Assembly (NCBI GenBank): GCA_958496175.1
Contig: OY292278.1
Location: forward strand, 42,470,001-42,534,000
DNA from: Sisyra terminalis
Lineage: Eukaryota; Arthropoda; Insecta; Neuroptera; Sisyridae
Length of the DNA stretch: 64,000 bases
Direction: 5' to 3'
Of this stretch, positions 37,204 through 49,291 are shown in pieces (positions within the stretch are counted from its first letter, which is position 1; each line of letters starts with the position of its first letter). The notes under the pieces were generated by a model. It was not told where the DNA came from. It made no database searches and was given only the letters and a program-made list of their open reading frames with translations. Position numbers and translations under genes: made by a program.

Positions 37204-38984
37204 ATAAACTATGGATAGAATATAAAATTGTACAACAAAAATTTCATCAAATCATTGGAAGATTTCGAAATGAATCCAGTATAATCCCAATCCAAAGATA
37301 AAAAACTTGTTGATTATTGTATTACAAGGACAGAAATATAACAGCTAGTTTAGAAATATTTTCAGTCTTATTTTTACAAATTATGCGTTTTTATTCTCTC
37401 TGGTAATTAGTTAAACGGGGTTTTATCATTTTTTAGATCAATTATGGTTTATTTGATTACATTTGGTCGTTAATTCATGTAAAAGTTTAGGTAATACAGA
37501 ATAGAATTTGAGCTTTTTGTTGTTTTAATAGTACTAAATTCTGTTATAAACCATTATAAATATAAACGGATTAATTAACACCCCATAGGAATAAATGTTG
37601 ATTGCAATCAAATTTATATATAGACAGTATTTGAGCAAATTACTATAGAAGTAGTCACCGTAATTATGGAACAGCTTTGAAACTTTGTCACAAATATAAT
37701 ATAAAACGAACGATGTACGATATAAATTTATTATGACACCACACAATATTTGAATTGTATATCTGCAAATTTACATAAAATGCAGTACAATAAGCTAGTG
37801 AAATTTCCAATATTTAACAATGAGATCTGTACAAATTGTCAATAATGTGATTTATTATAAATTTATTAGCTTTTGAATGCGAAATTTATGTTTGTTTTAT
37901 GTATCGTATTCGAATAGAATTGAAACATAAAAATTATCGGCGAGAATCGAATGGAAATTATGATAAATTTTATTGTCTTCGTACGGTATAAGTGGAGAGG
38001 TTGCATTCTTAAATTTATTTTCAAGTGCATTAGGGATTTCGTCTACACTTATAACTCCAATAATTCGGCGATAATTTTTTTTTTTTTATTCGATCGAGGA
38101 ATTTATTGGCACCGACTTATTGATGCTTCAATAATGATAATGATAATGTGCAAATGGATTGCTTTTAATAAGCCGAATCAACCGGATATTGAATTTAAAA
38201 TTCGGTCCATTTGTTGTCCAAGATGCTGCGGTATGGGTGAATCAAATTTCTCACGCTCTATATTTCTCTGCAAAGTGATTTTTTTTTTCTTTCTAGATTT
38301 TAATTTAACTTTTGCAAATTAATAATAAGTACCTGTGTATGGTTGTGGGTATAATACGAATGTGATTTTTTGGAACAAGTAAAACGATTATTAAATAGTG
38401 AAAAATAGGTTAAATGTGAGAGTGAATATTGTATATATATGTATATATATGTGGCACGACAAAACGCGTTGATTTCTTCAAAAGGGAAAGTGCCCTTTTA
38501 TCGGCCGCGGCTAAAAGGATGTACCACAGCATCTTCACGGATGTTCTGATTTAGATCTCATACTTTCTATCATAATAATAACAACAATCAAAACGGCCAA
38601 TGGCGCAAATAATTAAGTACGTTTCAATCTTATTTATTGTTATTGAAATCAACGTACGATAATGGTAACTCACGTGTACTGACAAAAAATTGTTTGTAAC
38701 TTTCTTATTTGGATTTTTGCGAACAAATTTGTGGAAAATTATCGATAATTATTTGATACATGCTCTTTTATTTCATAGGCATTTGAACGTCTAATATTTA
38801 TGGTGAAAAGTTGAACATTGCACTTTTTTACTAACGTTAGCAATGCAAAGGTCAAGTGGCTTTGATTTCTTGTGATTCTAATAACAAGCCAAAGACCTAT
38901 CCAACAAGAAATCGACAAACATATTTTTGCAGGGAATTTAATGTTATACAAAAATGTATCTTATAATTATAATAATTAAATTTT
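37204..38984. other. Intergenic, no supported gene
   Basis: A 123-codon frame (37951-38322) contains SICCPRCCGMG but has a homopolymer-rich, Ile/Phe-heavy composition and no recognisable domain, so I do not call a gene. Around 38430-38560 the sequence is less AT-rich (GGCACGACAAAACGCG, TATCGGCCGCGGC) and could be regulatory. Confidence 0.35.
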
Positions 38985-39160
38985 GGTCAATAAGGACGAA
39001 ACTTCTTGTGGAATATTATTTATTTTATCGCCAACGTTTCGTCAGTCATTCCTGACTTCTTCAGGGCTCAAAAAGAGCCCTGAAGAAGTCAGGAATGATT
39101 ATTATATAAATTATTATATTTAAAAAGACAAGAACTTAAACAGCATGGGTATCTTATAAT
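38985..39160. repeat. Inverted-repeat element, family C, one intact core and one half core
   Basis: On the minus strand the arm runs from the core outward to TTGACC near 38985. Immediately adjacent, the plus strand starts a mirror copy (GAGCCCTGAAGAAGTCAGG at 39075) that stops before the 3' half of the core. It then joins a flank (GACAAG.ACTTAAACA.CATGG) also seen at 264-283. It is closely related to the repeat at 1-245. Confidence 0.8.
39030..39067 (-). ncRNA. Hammerhead-like core (family C), perfect 5-bp stem II
   Basis: Read on the minus strand: GCC, CTGAAGA (39058-39064), extra A, GTCAG-GAATGA-CTGAC, GAAA, CGTT, GGC (ending 39030). The GTCAG/CTGAC hairpin is perfect, and GCC/GGC give stem I. 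Position 7 is A instead of U, which the hammerhead core tolerates. Cleavage would fall after GUU, between the ACGU and GGC. Confidence 0.45.
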
Positions 39161-39239
39161 TTTTAGATCAGTTTACACAATGATGAAATTATTCATAATT
39201 AATTGTCGAAAAGGAACGTTCTTATTTTAGTACGCTTCT

Positions 39240-40877
39240 GGTTAAGCTTTAATAGATGTTCTTCTCTCTTAAAAGCTCTGCTTATCTCCGATTGATCTAA
39301 TCAATACTCCAAATACCTTGAATCTCTTCCTATCAAAGATAATTCCCTCTGGTATGCTACTAAAAAAAAATTAAAACCCCACAGTGTTTCTACTCCCATC
39401 CGCTATAAGGAAGGTACTAGGGCTAGAAGAGGCTCAAAAAAATCGGCAACGTTTGTAAAAATCTTGATATTTCTGATCCACAACAAAAACAATTCATTTA
39501 ACAAAATATTTAATCTTCACTCCACCTAGAACTTCCGGGGAAATTGTTTCTTCCCCCCGAAATAAAATTTATAATAAATATATCTCCCTTTAAAAAAGCT
39601 CTAGTTTACGATCTCATAACAGTAAAAATTCTACAAAATCTTCCCGGGAAGCCAATAGTCTTCTTTACCACTAAATGTAAAGCAATTTTTCGTATTAAAC
39701 ATTTCCCATCACAATGGAAATACTCCGTCGTAATTCTTATCCCGAAACCTAAAAAACCAGCTGCAGATCAATCATCTTATAAGCCCATAAGTAAAGTTAA
39801 AAACCAGAGGGTGCCGGATTATTGGAATGTTCGGATTACTGGATTATAGTGAAAAAGTCATAGATAATTAATAAAATAAAGCATTTCATAGAAGGAATTA
39901 ATGTATGCACAGGTATAGAGGGGCGAGGGAGGCGTGGAAGAATAGTTCCGGATTATTGGACGTGCCGATCTATCGAAGTGCCGGATTAGTGAGATTATAC
40001 TGTATTTCCATTACCATTCCAATACTTCCTTATCCTCAAATCGTATTTTTTCGACCACTGCTTTTTATTTTTTAGACCATCCTAGCCGGGGTTCCTCAGG
40101 GTGGCATATTGGGTCCTATCCTTAACATCATATACACATCGGATATTCCAATTCATCCCCACACAATAATAACCACCTACGCAGATGATACTGCAATACT
40201 TACTTTCAATCCAAATCTCCTCAACCTTATTATTAAGTGATGCCAACAATGGAAAGTAAAAATTAGCAAAAATAAATGAGAACGAATTTTTACCAATGTC
40301 CACGAAAGGTCGCTATCCAGGGTTTTACCTAAATAATCGTCTTATATGGAATCCACATACAAGATATAAACGACAAAACCTCAATAGACGCCTAGGACTC
40401 CTACAAAAACTTTTCGGATATCAATCTTCCATAACCGTGCAGATGAAGTTATTTATTTATAAAACCCTTATAAGACCTCTTTAACCTTATGGAATAAAAT
40501 TGTGGTGCTCCAAAAATCCGCTTAAATTAAGCGTATCCAAGCTTTTCAGTCAAAAGCTCTTCAACAAATTCTTAATGCTCCATATTATGTCAAGAAAGAA
40601 GTAATCCAAAAAGATCTTAACGTTCCTTATATTTCTAAACTTATTTTTAATTGATTTATTAGATTCCACGATAAATTATTCTCCCATTCTAGGCTTGAAG
40701 TTCATATTCTTTCCTCTACTATACATCCGATAAGCCCTCCACGTTGCTTAAAGCGACGATGGCCAAGAAATCACCTTCCAAATTCCAAGAGCTTTATGTA
40801 TTATTAATGTACTTTATGTATTATTATGTGTATACAAATTATGTGTATACAAATTGCAATAAAAATTTAAAAAAATC
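39240..40877 (+). pseudogene. jockey-like LINE copy E, decayed and interrupted by a MITE
   Basis: Linker region: KYLESLPIKDNSLWYATKKK. RT part 1 (about 39590-39795): KKALVYDLITVKILQNLPGK, then FPSQWKYSVVILIPKPKKP and SSYKPIS. A Tigger MITE follows, and the fingers/palm section with the first catalytic Asp is missing. RT part 2 resumes near 40080: ILAGVPQGGILGPILNIIYT, TYADDTAIL (intact YADD), stops, then FYLNNRLIWNPHTRYKR, thumb pieces YKTLIRPL and FQSKALQQILNAPYYVKKE, and the C-terminus to about 40800. It ends in an A-rich tail near 40860-40877. It is a different subfamily from copies A and B. Confidence 0.85.
39796..40002. mobile_element. Tigger/pogo-like MITE, copy 2, one end truncated, nested in LINE E
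   Basis: In inverted orientation it matches 23408-23628 along nearly its whole length (GTGCCGGATTATTGGAATGT; CATTTCATAGA; GGCGAG.GAGGCGTGG). It ends GATTATACTG next to TA at 40003. About 25 bp of the left terminal repeat are missing. It sits exactly where the LINE reverse transcriptase frame breaks after SYKPIS. Confidence 0.85.
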
Positions 40878-40929
40878 ATCACTTATTTTCTTTGACACAT
40901 AATCTGGGTACTTTTTTATTGCTTAAGGT

Positions 40930-41193
40930 CAAGGGCGGGTTCAGGATTTTCTTCTGGGGGGGGGTACAATATAATCTTTCATTTGCAAGATCGTGAAAGG
41001 GATCACGAAAAAAATTCGCAAATCCAGCCAGAAATAGACTTCACTAATTTTCTTTTCGTTGCTTTATTCATATATTTTCACAACTTTAATAATTTTATTT
41101 GCTTCTAAGTATGTACTGTTATGGAATTTCCATAGTACACAAAAATACCATGGGGGGGCACGTGCCCCCGTGCCCCCTCTAAATCCGCCATTG
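40930..41193. mobile_element. GC-rich hAT-like MITE, 264 bp, perfect 8-bp TSD
   Basis: The ends are CAAGGGCGGGTTCAG and (reversed) CAATGGCGGATTTAG. Flanks CTTAAGGT at 40922-40929 and 41194-41201 are an identical 8-bp target duplication. Long G or C runs lie just inside both ends (40956-40964, and GGGGGGGCACGTGCCCCC around 41153-41169), unlike anything nearby. No coding capacity. Confidence 0.88.
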
Positions 41194-41201
41194 CTTAAGG
41201 T

Positions 41202-43696
41202 TCACAAAAAAGTTTGTTTAACTTGAAATTGAAATTTTCTTGTCAATTGTAAAGACGATAAAGTAGAGAATGGGTTACAGATAAAGGGTCACGTGTTGGC
41301 TTCAGACTTCCTTGGTTAATCTTCCAAGATGTCGGACATCAACGTATCGTAAGTCTACGAACCCGATTAACTATTCGACCAGATATCCATCTTGATACTC
41401 AATCACTACAAGGGAAAGAAATATCTCCCTTTTATGCTTATTCCAGATACTAATAATAAACAGCTAATTTTCACTAATTTTCCAAGCAAATAATTTTTTC
41501 AGTAAAACGTTCAAAATTTTTCCGCAATTTAGCATCGAACTATCATGCTTAATGATTAATATGAGTCTTACAAAACACGCCATAAATATTTCATTTGTTA
41601 GTTTGATAGTTTGACACCAACTTAAAATACTTCTTTTACGTTAGTTCGTAAATTTTTAAGGAATTAATGAATTTTTAAGTGATAATTTTAAATTTTCATA
41701 TATGTAGAAAAATATGTACTCGAGTGTAAGGAAGTTATGCGGTGTCCACTTCCATTTTTTTTTTACTAGTCTCCTCACTAAAAGCATAGATATTAATCAT
41801 TTGAGGCACACGGACGGAGGAAATTTTCCACATAAAGCCCAATGAGTGATGGCTCATTAGATGTCCGTTAGTGAAACCATAGCGATTCCGTTTTAAAATT
41901 CCGTTGCCGTATTATCGCTATCGTTGTCATTAAAGAAATTAACATGAAACAGCCACATATACTTACTGTATAGAAAATGTTAACATGTTAAATTTAATTA
42001 GCGACATAACCTAAATTAGCGAATCTACCTCTCGATGCAAATTTGTATTCTAGCCGCGTGTGTGTGACAGTGTGAGAAATATAATTAAGATTTGATTGAT
42101 AAAACATTGACAGATTTGAAGACAGGAAAGTCTTTTTTCACATGGTTAATTGTTTTTCAATTAATGCTGAGCCTAAATTTGTGCTCATCAACGTCTATTG
42201 ATTTTAATTAATTATGATTTGTCGAGACGAAATTGGTTTCTTATCAATAATAGCTCGGCAAATATTTGAATGAAGTTTTTTCCTTTAAAAATAGCCAATT
42301 TTTTTCTATTTTTAGTTTATCTTTTTATAGTAAAAGACCGGTTTTATTGACAAATCAAAAAATTTGAATTTAACGAATAATATACCACAAATTTTGATAC
42401 TCAAGCAAATATTAATAAGCATGTAATACCTCTTAAGCGTACTAGTATTTTGGTCCTTGATTAAGATTGCCAGATAGTCGATATACGTATTTAAAGTAGT
42501 CTGACATATTGGTGCTTTTTTGGGTACAATTTATTTCGTTATTGTAAAAAGTCTTCAAAAGTAACTAATATGATAAAAGATATCGAGACTTATCCAAGAT
42601 AAGATCTAAGATCCGATGACGGGAAATTTCCTAATCTCTACTTTTTCATAGTGAAGGAAACTGAGTGGGAACCGGGATAAATGAGCAACGCAGTCTATGT
42701 CTGTATAAGGTTTTTTTTTTGTTCTGGTATAGGAAATTAATCTAGAAGGTGAAGAAATTCTTTTAAAATCAACGGTATAGGATGCAAAAGACAAGGAGAA
42801 AATCACCACAATAAAAAAGACAAAGACATCCCTAATATTTAATAATATCGATGGTTTCTTTTATGAAAAAAGTGGCTTTATTCCCGGATGAGGGCTGGGT
42901 GGATTTTTTCCCTATCGTGGTTAAGTTTGAGTTTCTTTTTTGCTCTTAGAAAACATTATTCTTCAAACTAAAAGTAAAAGAAAACCATACGATTCTTTCA
43001 ATCCTTGGGATTTTCGAAGTTAATGGCAAAATAAAATTTACTTTTTCATCAATTCTTAAATTTGTTTTGTATACTTTCTTTAAAAATGTGTTTAACTTAA
43101 AATTTATTCTTCAAATATTATTTTTCGTTTTGGGACCATGGAAAACCACAAAGTTGCATAGTCCTAATACCCATTGTTAAAGTTTTTATTTGAAATACTG
43201 CAACAAAAAAAATTTAAAACCAAAAGCATATATATAAAGAGGTCAATCTTTGCAACTAAATGAAAAGATGGGGGAAATAAATTGTGATAATTTTTACGGT
43301 GTTTTTGGATGGATTAATTATAAAATAAATGAGATAACCAAATATGCGGGTGCTTTAATGGAAGGAAGCACAATAAGAGACTAGTAATCAACTTTCAATA
43401 CATATCGATCGCGACATTTGTCTTCCAGATAAAATTTTAACAGACGGAAGAAAACCATATGTATTTTCACCGAATAATAATGATAAGTATGTGTTGGATA
43501 AAATTAATGCGACTTATCAATCATAATTTCTTATCAATTAATAGTAACTATTGTAAGAATATGGTGCATGTATAAATTAGTGAAAATACAGACCCTTAAA
43601 GAACCAATTGATTTGAGTACATTTTATAGCTTACAACTCATTAATGGAGTAAAAGTTTAATAAAAAAAAATATCAAAAAATCTTTTATTTCAAAGT
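41202..43696. other. Intergenic, no supported gene
   Basis: It contains the degenerate repeat relative of 24640-24830 at about 42735-42910. Otherwise AT-rich, with no domain in any frame. Confidence 0.4.
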
Positions 43697-45082
43697 TTAA
43701 TGTTTGTTCTTCAAATTTTGGGAGTAAATCCTACCAGATCACCAATTTGACTTTAGAAATGATCACTCAACACTAGAGCAAATTCACAGAATCGTTGAAA
43801 CTATTTGCTATGCCCAGAAAAGAAAACAATACTGTTCTGCGGCTTTTCTGGATGTGGCACAGGCATTCGATAAGGTGTGGCATCCCGGACTGTTGTACAA
43901 AATCAAAAAAAACTTCCTGAGTATTTTAACATAATCTCGTCCTACTTGGAAAACCGTATCTTTCAAGTCAAATACAAATCGGAATGAACGACTCCCAAAA
44001 AAATAACAGCCGGGGTTCCCCAAGGTAGCGTACTGGGACCTCTGTTGTATTCCCTTTACACAGCCGATATGCCAAATACAACAGTTGCATTAGTGGCAAC
44101 ATTTGCTGATGACACAGCCATCGTAACCGCAGCAGATGAACCCAATGAAGCTTCGTTAAAGCTCCAAAATAACCTGGACAAAGTAGAAAAATGGGCAAAA
44201 AAGTGGAAAATAAAAATAAACAACGCAAAATCTACACACATAATGTTTACACTGCGCAGAAATATATGTCCACCGGTTACAATGGAAGGCACAGAACTAC
44301 CGCAAAAGAGCACGGGAAAATATCTCGGAATGCACTTAGATCAAAAACTTACATGGGCTGTGCAAATCAAAAAAACTCGAGAACATTTAAATAAAAAGTA
44401 CAAAAAAATGTACTGGCTAATGGAATCTAATGCACCATTATCAGCAGAAAACAAATTTCTTCTGTACAAGGTCATCCTCAAGCCCATATGGACATATGGG
44501 ATACAATTATGGGGTATTGCATCCAACTCCAACATTGAAATCCTACAAAGATTCCAATCAAGGACCCTACGACAAATAATCGGTGCTCCATGGTATGTAA
44601 ACAAAAAAAAAAAATGAAGATACAGAAATGCCATCTGTAAAGGAAGAAATTCAAAGGTTTATTAAAAAATACCTGACAAAACTAGATGATCATTCCAACC
44701 ATCTTGCAATAAACTTATTGAACAAACTAAACAAATATTCCTATTAACTATCTGTTGCCAAATTATTATTTCTTATTATATAGGTTTAATTTTATATGTT
44801 ACATATATATTAATGTTTCACATTATTTTTAGCATTGATATTGTTATTATAGACTATTATTATTATTCTTATTGCTACTGTTGATTGTTTTTATGATTGT
44901 TGTTATTGCTATAAGAATTAGTATTATTTTTATTGTTGCTATTGATTGTTAAAAATCTTTGTACTTATACAGCATTAATCTACTGGGACTAGTGCTTACA
45001 TGTGATTGTCTATGGATTGAATGCACTTATTGCAACCCTATGCAGATTGTGCAATTTATTTGAAAATAAAATAAATAAAAAA
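43697..45082 (+). pseudogene. jockey-like LINE, ORF2 reverse transcriptase copy B with 3' UTR
   Basis: Same subfamily as copy A and better preserved: ILPDHQFDFRNDHSTLEQ, AAFLDVAQAFDKVW, SYLENRIFQVKYKS, AGVPQGSVLGPLLYSLYTAD, the intact catalytic FADD, KYLGMHLDQKLTW, YKVILKPIWTYGIQLWG and QSRTLRQIIGAPWYV. A frameshift at an A-run near 44606 breaks the end, and an internal deletion of about 60 bp removes the C-terminus. The 3' UTR continues to an A-rich end (AAATAAAATAAATAAAAAA, about 45064-45082). The 5' boundary is at the same residue as copy A. There is no endonuclease or ORF1. Confidence 0.9.
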
Positions 45083-45978
45083 TTGGGATTATATGTAACG
45101 ATTTACAAAAAGAAAAATGCTGAAGAACTCTTAAATTGTTATTTTCGGTTCATAACTTTACCAATAACTTGCAGAAATCAATAAAATGTATAGTATTTTG
45201 TTATGTTTTAGGTGTTTTTCCATATAAATGTTGAACTACATTTTTTGACATTTATAGTCCTGTAAAATTTGTATTTTTTTTTTTCAAAAAATTGTTTGAA
45301 TTTTCCCAGGTGAGGTTAATTAAACCTCAGTATTGCAACTTGGGTATAAGATTAACAGGTGTATGAATTCTCTAAAAAAAATTGATTCCTTTAGTTAATG
45401 CTTAGCACAATGCTTTAGTAAAATATTTTTTCTTTGAAATTGTTCCGATCTATTTACAAAATTTGATTCATAAGCAATGGAAGAAACGATGCCACATTAC
45501 TTTTTCTCAAAGAAATTTTGAACATGCACCCATTAATGTTCACAGAATTTAAATAAAGAAAATCATAAAATTTCATAGAGAGTCTTTGAATTTTAAATTT
45601 TCGTAGAAATATTGGCAAAATAAATGGATTAACCGTACATTTCTGAAGAGCTCTGAAAAAAATTCAATACACATTTGAATATTGGCAAGGTTTGGTAATC
45701 GAAAATAATACATTTCAAAGTTTTTTTACAAATTTTTTTCTTAAAATATTCAACAATAAATTGATTATAACTGTAAATTTCTAAGAAGACAAAGAATTAT
45801 ATACGACAAATAATGTTTGCAATAATAACAACGAATCTTTTGATGGCCATTCAGAAACGAAAAATAAAAGTATTTTTAAAAGGATGAAATAACCACTAGA
45901 ATGGACCTTTAAAATTTTATTACATCAATAGAGTTAAATATAAATATCTTTATTTTGGGTTAATTAATTTAAACTTTC
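45083..45978. other. AT-rich intergenic, no gene seen
   Basis: Nothing recognisable. Confidence 0.4.
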
Positions 45979-46424
45979 ACCCTAAACTAATTAGCCCCAA
46001 AAAAAAAATAATATTTCATTTTTCGATTTTTTTTTGCCAATCAATAAGAAATTTTTCGTAGAGGTTTGTGAAAGAAACCGTTTCGTTTGGGACAAAATAA
46101 TTAAGAAGTAATTAATTAATAATGAAAACTTAATTATTTAATCATTGATATAGTAAAATGTAAAGAAAAAAATGATTTTTAACGACCAATAAAAATCAAA
46201 AACGAAGTCAAATTTATGTTCAATAATAAAACAGTTAGAAAATCTAATGAAAAATTAATAGAATCTTCCCCCCAACCGAAAAATTGGGGGAAAAAAAATG
46301 TTTTGATTTTTGTCGTTATTTCTTTCTGAATATTTTCTAGAATAAGAAAAAAGGACAGAAATATTTTCATCGATTGTAAATGTCAACTTTTTCCACAAAA
46401 AAAGGTTGGATATAAATAATTAAT

Positions 46425-46560
46425 AATGTTCTTGGGAACTTGGACTCAAATAATAAGACGTTAAATTTTCAAATCATCTCAACGTTTCGTTGGTATTTAT
46501 TTCCAACTTCTTCAGGAGGACTATAAGGATAATAAGGATATAAATATGATCCAAGAAGAT
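46425..46560 (-). repeat. Family E repeat, one arm, nested in foldback copy 2
   Basis: Matches the left arm of the element at 63697-63986 (AATAATGTTCTT.GAACTTGG, TCAAATAATAAGACGT, TTTTCAAATCATCTCAACG). The second arm is absent, and the sequence after about 46520 diverges. Confidence 0.75.
46478..46518 (-). ncRNA. Hammerhead-like core (family E), intact
   Basis: Minus strand: CTC, CTGAAGA (46509-46515), extra A, GTTGG-loop-CCAAC (perfect 5-bp stem II), GAAA (46485-46488), CGTT, GAG (46478-46480). CTC/GAG pair as stem I. The family C core has GCC/GGC at the same place, so the pairing rather than the sequence is kept. Confidence 0.45.
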
Positions 46561-47610
46561 ATTGGGAAACTGGATGCCAAATTTTAATAATTATACTTTT
46601 TTGTTTAGGTATTGTAGTTCTTTTGCTTTTATAAATAGGTGTAAAGCACCTCTATAGAAATACCACCAGAACTAAAAGAATAAATAAATAAAAAAATATG
46701 TGAATTAACATATTATGTGTTTCTTAGAATTCGGAACATATTTTCCACACTTTTCGATTGAGCCAACTGTTCCAAACCTACACAAATCAAAATAAAAGGA
46801 AACACGCTTTTCACACGTACATTTTCATCATTTGTAAAAATCAACTTTTATAATTTGCTTTACAAAAATGGTATGCTGATGATTTTACATGGTTTTTGTA
46901 CTATAAAAACCACAACTTATGCATTTGTAAGACGTTTTTTAGAATCTAACAATTAGTTTTGAGGTCAAAAGGAAAGTTTTTCCGATATGACTCTTTCTGT
47001 TTTTAGTGCCAAAATATAATTTTCACAAGCGATATTATTAATATTGTTTTGATTTTTATCAGATTGGAAGAATTGGCGCAATCCAGAAGTGTAGAAAATA
47101 TTTGCCAAATCTTCCGAAACACTTAGTGTGATATTCCACATATTTATATTCAAACATTTTAAGTGGGAAAAGTTAATGTTCACAAACGATTAAAATATTT
47201 GGGTGAAAAGTTTAATTAAATTTTCTGCTGGGAAACAAAAATTCATCAAAGCTTTTTCCCCAAATTTTTGGTTAGGGAATAGCTTTTGTTGATTTTTTTT
47301 ATTGTTTTATTATTGAACGATATTTTTACAGCATTTTAGTTTTATAAGTATATCGCTCAAAAATATTATTTTCTTTACATATCAATGAATAAATAATTAA
47401 TTTTTTGTTATTTTGTCACAAAAATTTGAAAATTTTGTTGCTCAATCGGTAAAGGGTAAAGCTTTTCAAGAAAAAGCTTCAACCCCTGAACGTTTAATTT
47501 AATTCTATAAGATCGTTATTTTTCTTACAAAAAATCGAAAATTATCTCAAATTGTAACTTATACCGTTAATATTCTATTTTCAAATAAATTTATTCCATA
47601 TTTATATACA

Positions 47611-49291
47611 ACTAAATGATCCCCGCGACTTCGTCTGCATAACGTAGGTGTAGATTATATTTTCTTTTTAGATTTGGTATTTGAGTGGTAGATGATTTTT
47701 TTTTCTTATTTGCTTTACGAAAAACATAATCATACTTAAAAACACTATTTTGTCGACTTTAAAAAGACACATTTAATATACTGTTGCTTAGAATAAAATA
47801 CTTGCATGTAATCATCAATTAATTTTCCAAAAATATTTATAAATATCTAAAAAGAGTATGTAGAATTGCGTACACCTGCGGTAAATAAACCTACCGTGAA
47901 CCAAATAATCCATAAATCAATCAGTTTCTATACATAAATAAAAAATATCGTCAAATTCACTAAAGTCGCTCTTAATTATGACTTAAAACAGTAAAAAGTT
48001 ATTAAAACACTCGCGTCAAAAAACCAGAAGTAAAAGATTCAGATTTAGAATATTAGTAGAAATCCTTTTTTATTGTCTTGACTCCCGAATGAACCATTTT
48101 CTCAAAACTATTACACTACTGCAATGTACAAAACTACCGCGAAATTAAAATTTGTTCAATTGCACGAAACCCATTTCCTCCATAATCAAGTATAACCATT
48201 GTGTACTTATGCACTTATCATTAAAATATCTGAATTTCAACTATATAATTAAACCATTTTCTTTTAGTTCGCCGAATTTCTCGCTACTCGATATTCGTTC
48301 ATTAATGTATTTATTTGTGAATACGTATTTCGGATTTTTAGGTTTACAATATGTGAAAGCCTTTATATTTGGAAGTACAATGTAAAACGAATAAAAAAAT
48401 GTCTTTATTTATTTTGATTATCATGACTAAATCTAACTAAATATAACTAAACTAAATATCATGACTTTGGACGTTGTACATACAAAATTGTTGGAAATAG
48501 GTGAAAAGCGTGGAAGTAAAATCGAATATTTTATTTATTTTCAATAGCAATAATTGATTTTAAAATTGTTCTAAAAACCGTTGAAAAGTTAGTATGGAAG
48601 ATTTTATATATTTATTGAGGATAATGAAATATATGACAAAAAATTTCTCCCTTAATGCTTTTTAGCCGAATATATATAATTGCTCCAGGTCACAATCATT
48701 AGTTCATAAAAAATAGATTTTAAAAAGTTTGATTGTTGAAAAATAAACAATAATTATATCTCTTTGATATTTGATAAAATTTTATACTAATTTAGTGAAA
48801 TAACGTTTTTTAAAACGTTGTTATTAAAATTATATAACCAAAACAGAAACTTATTATTTATTAATTATTTATTAATAATTATTGTTCAATTGCAACATTA
48901 CTTTATTTTGCTAAAATAAAAGGTTTTTTATGTTTAAAATAAAAGTAGCCTAAGTTATTGTTATTATATGCACAGAGGATTTGCTTCATCTCTATAGGTG
49001 CATATCTATGTATAAAATTTTGTATGTAAATATGTATGTATTACATCCTGGTAATAAATTAATTAATTAATTAATATTCCTTATTACTTCAGCTACCTGC
49101 CAATAAAAGTCCCGTCAAAATCGGTCCAGCCATTTCAGAGACTTGCCGGAACAAACAGACAGACAGACAAAAATTGTAAAAAATGTTATTTTGGTGTAAG
49201 TACCGTATTTATTCATATACATGCATGTAGTAAAAAGCGGTTATTTCAGTATTACAAACAGAGATTCCAATTTTATTTATATGTATATAGA
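47611..49291 (-). mobile_element. Non-autonomous Helitron, copy 2
   Basis: Reverse-oriented relative of 14353-15867. On the minus strand it opens TCTATATACATATAAATAAA at 49291, followed by the same (GTCT)n and GATTTTGACGGGACTTTTAT blocks. It ends GTCGCGGGGATCATTTAGT at 47611, so the CTAGT end has mutated to TTAGT. Internal matches include CCACGCTTTTCACCTATTTC and TACAACGTCCAAA. No Rep/helicase coding sequence. Confidence 0.82.

Larger units (their letters stand above)
45979..47457. mobile_element. Foldback (MULE/FB-like) element, copy 2, older and interrupted
   Basis: It starts ACCCTAAACTAATTAGCC and ends with the reverse complement of ACCCTTTACCGATTGAGC, matching copy 1 at 32504-34004. Shared arm sequence includes GAGGTTTGTGAAAGAAACCG and CATTGATATAGTAAAATGT. 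Degenerate 160-190 bp units occur in both orientations (46740-46870 and 47020-47230). Flanks TAAACTTTC and AAAGCTTTT agree at 6 of 9 positions. An inverted-repeat fragment with a hammerhead-like core is nested at 46425-46560. Confidence 0.78.

Noticed and set aside
37951..38322. 123-codon frame with a CCPRCC cluster
   Set aside because: Homopolymer-driven Phe/Ile content, no signal peptide or domain, and no splice context; likely chance in AT-rich DNA.
45002..45184. 60-codon frame at the end of LINE copy B
   Set aside because: It is the LINE 3' UTR and flank, not a gene.
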